A DNA stretch of 64,000 nucleotides from Palsa-506 sp050013415. Lineage in GTDB: Bacteria > Actinomycetota > Actinomycetes > Streptosporangiales > Streptosporangiaceae. The stretch lies in contig JBEKFH010000001.1 of NCBI GenBank assembly GCA_050013415.1, forward strand, positions 9,810 through 73,809, written 5' to 3'. Shown here one piece after another: positions 61,220-64,000 of the stretch. Positions within the stretch are counted from its first letter, which is position 1. The number at the start of each line of letters is the position of its first letter. The position numbers were made by a program, and so were the translations under genes. Below the pieces are notes generated by a model, which worked only from the letters and a program-made list of their open reading frames with translations, made no database searches and was not told the origin of the DNA.

Positions 61220-62365
61220 TTACGGCGTGATCGCGATGGCGAATATGCCGTCGCCGACCGTGATGGGCGGGCCGGCCGTGCCGGTGGCGGTCCGGATCGG
61301 GGTCACGGTGCGCCCGAGGTAGTTGGCGACGTAGGCGGTCGCGCCGTTGGGCGTGATCGCGATGGGCCCGGCGCCGCCGATCTTGATGGGCTGGCCGGCC
61401 GTGTTGGTGGCGGTCCGGATCGGGGTGACGGTGCGCGAGCCAAGGCTGGCGAGGTAGGCCGTGGCCCCGTTCGGCGTGATCGCGATCCACTCTCTCGCGT
61501 CACTGCCAGGGCCTCCGGCGCTGATGGGCTGGCCGGGGGTGTTGGTGGCGGTCCGGATCGGGATCACGGTGTGCCCGATGATGCTGGCGACGTAGGCAGT
61601 CTGCCCGTTCGGCGTGATCGCGATGGCGGTGGGGTTGTTCCCGGCCTTGATGGCCTTGCCAGGAGTGTTGGTCGCGGTCCGGATCGGGGTCACCGTGCCG
61701 GAGCCTTCGTTGACGACGTACGCCGTATGCCCGTCCGGCGTGATCGCGATGAACGCGGGAAGGTACCCGACCTTGATGGCCTTGCCGGGCGTGTTGGTCG
61801 CTGTCCGGATCGGGGTCACCGTGCCGGAGCCCTGATTGACGACGTAGGCGGTCCGCCCGTCCGGCGTGATCGCGATGGCGAAGGCGCCAGTGCCGACCCT
61901 GATGGGCTTGCCCGCGGTGTTCGTCGCGGTCCGGATCGGCGTCACGGTGTCACTGCCGGCGGCGCCGTTCACGACGTAGGCGGTCCGCCCGTTCGGCGTG
62001 ATCGCGATCGCGAGGGGGGACGCGCCCACCTTGATGGGCTTGCCCGCGGTGTTCGTCGCGGTCTGGATCGGGGTCACCGTGCCGGAGGTTTCATTGACGA
62101 CGTAAGCGGTCTGACCGTGCGCAGTGATCGCGATCGCGGCAGGGAGCCTGCCGACCTTGATCGCCTTCAGGGCCGTGTTCGTCGCGGCCCGGATCGGGAT
62201 CACCGTGCCCGAGCCGCTGGCGGCATAGACGGTGACCGGCTGAGCTGCCCGGGCCGGGGATGCCGCGCCGGCCGGGCCAGCGGCTGCCGGACCGGCTAAG
62301 GCAGCCCAGACCAGCGCTCCCGCCGCCGCGGCGGCGCCCAGCGCGAGGATGATCGGTGTGCGCAT
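61220..62365 (-). CDS. Secreted YVTN-type beta-propeller protein
   Basis: 381 residues. A signal peptide (PIILALGAAAAAGALVWAAL) precedes about eight repeats of ~40 residues carrying the motifs TVTPIRTATNT, GKPIKVG, AIAITPNGRTAYVVN. These are YVTN family repeats (surface-layer/lactonase-like propellers). Two units are slightly longer, with insertions such as GPGSDAREW. ATG 62365 follows aggaagg; a GTG lies one codon upstream. Extracellular, probably adhesive or binding; no catalytic motif is seen. Confidence 0.87.
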   Translation of the reverse strand: MRTPIILALGAAAAAGALVWAALAGPAAAGPAGAASPARAAQPVTVYAASGSGTVIPIRAATNTALKAIKVGRLPAAIAITAHGQTAYVVNETSGTVTPIQTATNTAGKPIKVGASPLAIAITPNGRTAYVVNGAAGSDTVTPIRTATNTAGKPIRVGTGAFAIAITPDGRTAYVVNQGSGTVTPIRTATNTPGKAIKVGYLPAFIAITPDGHTAYVVNEGSGTVTPIRTATNTPGKAIKAGNNPTAIAITPNGQTAYVASIIGHTVIPIRTATNTPGQPISAGGPGSDAREWIAITPNGATAYLASLGSRTVTPIRTATNTAGQPIKIGGAGPIAITPNGATAYVANYLGRTVTPIRTATGTAGPPITVGDGIFAIAITP

Positions 62366-62477
62366 CACATGAGCCTTCCTGCCATATCAGGCCAGCCAGC
62401 AGGCCGCTGGCCATACGACGACGGCGCCGCCACCCCTTATGACGTCTGGCACGGCGAGAGGTTGCGGCGACCGAGTC

Positions 62478-63545
62478 TCACGGGCCGGAGGACGCCGGCT
62501 CGCCACCGAAGAAGGTGCTCCACGGCATGTCCAGGCGCTTCTCCAGGCTGACTACCTCGTGCAGGTGGCGTAGCAGGGGGAATTCCCCGGCGCCGATGAC
62601 GCCTCGCTCCGTGAGCTTGGGCAGCGCATCACCGACCACGCGGATCGCGGCCGCACCCTCCAGGGTGATGCGGTCCAGTGCCTCCCACGCCGCGGTGAAG
62701 CTCATGCCCTCACCGACCAGCCGCCCGACCCGGACATTGCGGCCCCCGGTGCTGGTGACGTACATGTCACCGATGCCCGGCAGCACTAGCAGCGTCTCGG
62801 CGCTGCCCCCGGCGACCTGCACCATCCGGCTGGTCTCGAGCGCCCCCTCGGCGAACAGCGCCGCCTCGTAGTTGTGATTGCGATACGGGCTGCCTGACTC
62901 GCCGCGCGCCTTCAGCACTCCCTCGGCCAGCCCCACCCCGAAGGCGAAGCAGTTCTTCAGCGCCGCGCACACCTCCGCGCCGACCAGGTCAGTCGTCGTC
63001 CAGACGTGGTAGCGGTCCGTACGGAACGTCCGGGCGAGCATGTCCACCGCCACCTGGTCGTCTCCGGCGAATAGCAGGCAGCTGTCCCGCCGCACTGCCA
63101 CCTCGCCCGCGATTGACGGCCCGACGATCGCCGCCCAGGGGATCTGGGCGCGCAGGTCCGGCGGCAGGTGCTGCGCGAGCACGTCCGGCAGGATGCGCAG
63201 GTCGCCATTGTCGGCAGCGGCCAGCCCCTTGGTGACTGAAAGGACCGGCACCCCCGGGCGAAGGTGCGGCGCCAGGTGCTCGCTGGCCCACTCCACGCCG
63301 AACGAGTTCACCCCGGACATCACGATGTCCGCGCCCGCAAAGGCCGCCGCGATGTCCTCCAGCTGATACGCGGTGACCTCCGCGGGCAGCTCGAGGCCTA
63401 AGCCGGGATGGCGCCCCGTCTTCTGGATGGTGTCGATGATGTCGCGGTCGAGATGGGTCCCGACAAGATGAACCTGGTGGCCGTTGTCGCACAGCGGAAT
63501 CGTGAGGGCGGAGGCCATGACCCCGGCGCCGAGTGCGGCGATCAC
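62478..63545 (-). CDS. gpsA: NAD(P)-dependent glycerol-3-phosphate dehydrogenase
   Basis: 355 residues of the GpsA family. N-terminal Rossmann motif ALGAGVMASAL, then VLSVTKGL, VGPSIAGEVA, the catalytic-lysine helix GAEVCAALKNCFAFGVGLAEG, and LPGIGDMYVTSTGGRNVRVGRLVGEG for substrate binding. It is slightly longer than typical GpsA (~335) and KGL is followed by an unusual AAADNGDLRILPDV loop. The GTG start overlaps the kinase stop (GTGA). Pairing with an FGGY kinase suggests catabolism of a glycerol-like polyol rather than a purely biosynthetic housekeeping role. Confidence 0.85.
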   Translation of the reverse strand: MIAALGAGVMASALTIPLCDNGHQVHLVGTHLDRDIIDTIQKTGRHPGLGLELPAEVTAYQLEDIAAAFAGADIVMSGVNSFGVEWASEHLAPHLRPGVPVLSVTKGLAAADNGDLRILPDVLAQHLPPDLRAQIPWAAIVGPSIAGEVAVRRDSCLLFAGDDQVAVDMLARTFRTDRYHVWTTTDLVGAEVCAALKNCFAFGVGLAEGVLKARGESGSPYRNHNYEAALFAEGALETSRMVQVAGGSAETLLVLPGIGDMYVTSTGGRNVRVGRLVGEGMSFTAAWEALDRITLEGAAAIRVVGDALPKLTERGVIGAGEFPLLRHLHEVVSLEKRLDMPWSTFFGGEPASSGP

Positions 63546-64000
63546 TGCTGGACTCCCCGGTCGAGGTGCCGGACCGTCTCATGGAGCAGGTCTTTCATCG
63601 CCGGGTACGAGCGGATGTACTTGTCCAGGTAGAAGGCGTATTCCTCATGCCGGGCATGGTCGGGCTCGATGACCCGGTCGGTGTGCACCATGCCCTCGGC
63701 GGCCGACTGGATGTCCGGGTAGATGCCGGCGCCGACCGCGGCGAGCATCGCCGCGCCGAGGGCCGAGCCTTCGGAGACCTTGGTCATGGCGATCGGCACG
63801 TCCGAGACGTCGGAATGCATCTGCATCCACAGGTCGCTCTTGGTCGGGCCGCCGGTGACCACGATCTGCTGCGGCTCGAAGTTCGAGCTGCGCATCGCCT
63901 GGAAGACGGTCTCCGTGCCGTAACAGATGCTCTCCAGCAGCGCGCGGAAAACATGCCCGGGGGTGTGACCAACCGATAGCCCCCAGAGCATTCCGCGGGC
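63542..64000 (-). CDS. FGGY-family carbohydrate kinase, C-terminal part (runs off the window)
   Basis: About 152 residues are visible; the start lies beyond position 64000. The ATP-binding region of FGGY kinases is clear: HTPGHVFRALLESICYGTETVF, then IVVTGGPTKSDLWMQMHSDV, then EGSALGAAMLAAVGAGIYPDI. Substrates in this family include xylulose, glycerol and tetritols; the visible part does not decide. It is coupled to the glycerol-3-phosphate-dehydrogenase gene by a GTGA overlap. Confidence 0.87.
   Translation of the reverse strand, partial: ARGMLWGLSVGHTPGHVFRALLESICYGTETVFQAMRSSNFEPQQIVVTGGPTKSDLWMQMHSDVSDVPIAMTKVSEGSALGAAMLAAVGAGIYPDIQSAAEGMVHTDRVIEPDHARHEEYAFYLDKYIRSYPAMKDLLHETVRHLDRGVQQ

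Overview
The window is very GC-rich DNA with GTG starts, dense ATGA/GTGA gene overlaps, SARP and LAL regulators and leaderless-type promoters. All of this points to an actinomycete (Actinomycetota) chromosome. I cannot name the genus from sequence alone. About 52 kb (342-52313) reads as one nonribosomal peptide (NRPS) biosynthetic region, with some probably unrelated genes inside it. The last 12 kb is ordinary or secreted-protein territory.

Layout. (1) 342-9254 (+) is a supply operon: acyl/aryl-AMP ligase, two ACPs, a ketosynthase, a Gln-for-Cys chain-length-factor-like protein, a hydroxymandelate-synthase-type dioxygenase, a PhyH dioxygenase, a DUF3050 haem-oxygenase-fold protein and a pyruvate-dehydrogenase-E1-like alpha/beta pair. 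(2) 9392-11439 (-) holds a Sfp-type PPTase and an HpgT/PglE-like aminotransferase; 11745-14257 (+) holds an alpha/beta hydrolase and a free-standing condensation domain. (3) 14450-20132 (-) holds a CMD/AhpD-like protein, a bicupin, a lactate-monooxygenase-like flavoenzyme and a large LAL regulator. (4) 21157-24521 holds a thiolase-like protein, an ACP and a KAS III (-), then a glycosyltransferase (+). (5) 24704-34755 holds a SARP-AfsR regulator, two ABC exporter sets, a broken PIN gene and a polysaccharide-deacetylase/thioesterase fusion. (6) 35954-52313 (+) is the assembly line: AMP ligase, MbtH, then three NRPSs with domains A-T-C-A-T-LanB, C-A-T and C-A-T. (7) 52564-64000 holds secreted beta-propeller proteins, a trpB-trpA-gntR operon with a perfect palindromic operator, a DUF4389 membrane protein, a CHAP-propeller protein, a glycerol-3-phosphate dehydrogenase and a truncated FGGY kinase.

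How the genes may work together (inference). An acyl or aryl starter is activated by the ligases and modified by the small type II KS/ACP sets. An arylglycine-type monomer is supplied by the hydroxymandelate synthase and the HpgT-like aminotransferase. The NRPSs join about four residues; hand-read specificity codes suggest a Val-like second residue and a Gly-like last residue. No NRPS carries a terminal thioesterase. The only NRPS-type thioesterase seen is fused to a NodB deacetylase at 30471-32096. The most unusual feature is the C-terminal ~790 residues of the first NRPS, which match the tRNA-dependent (LanB/PEARL-type) glutamylation domain family. This suggests that ribosomal-peptide-type chemistry is built into an NRPS.

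A second window-wide signal is a large set of short tandem repeats (9-36 bp units). They sit at gene ends, often starting at or including the stop codon, at gene starts, or in interdomain linkers.
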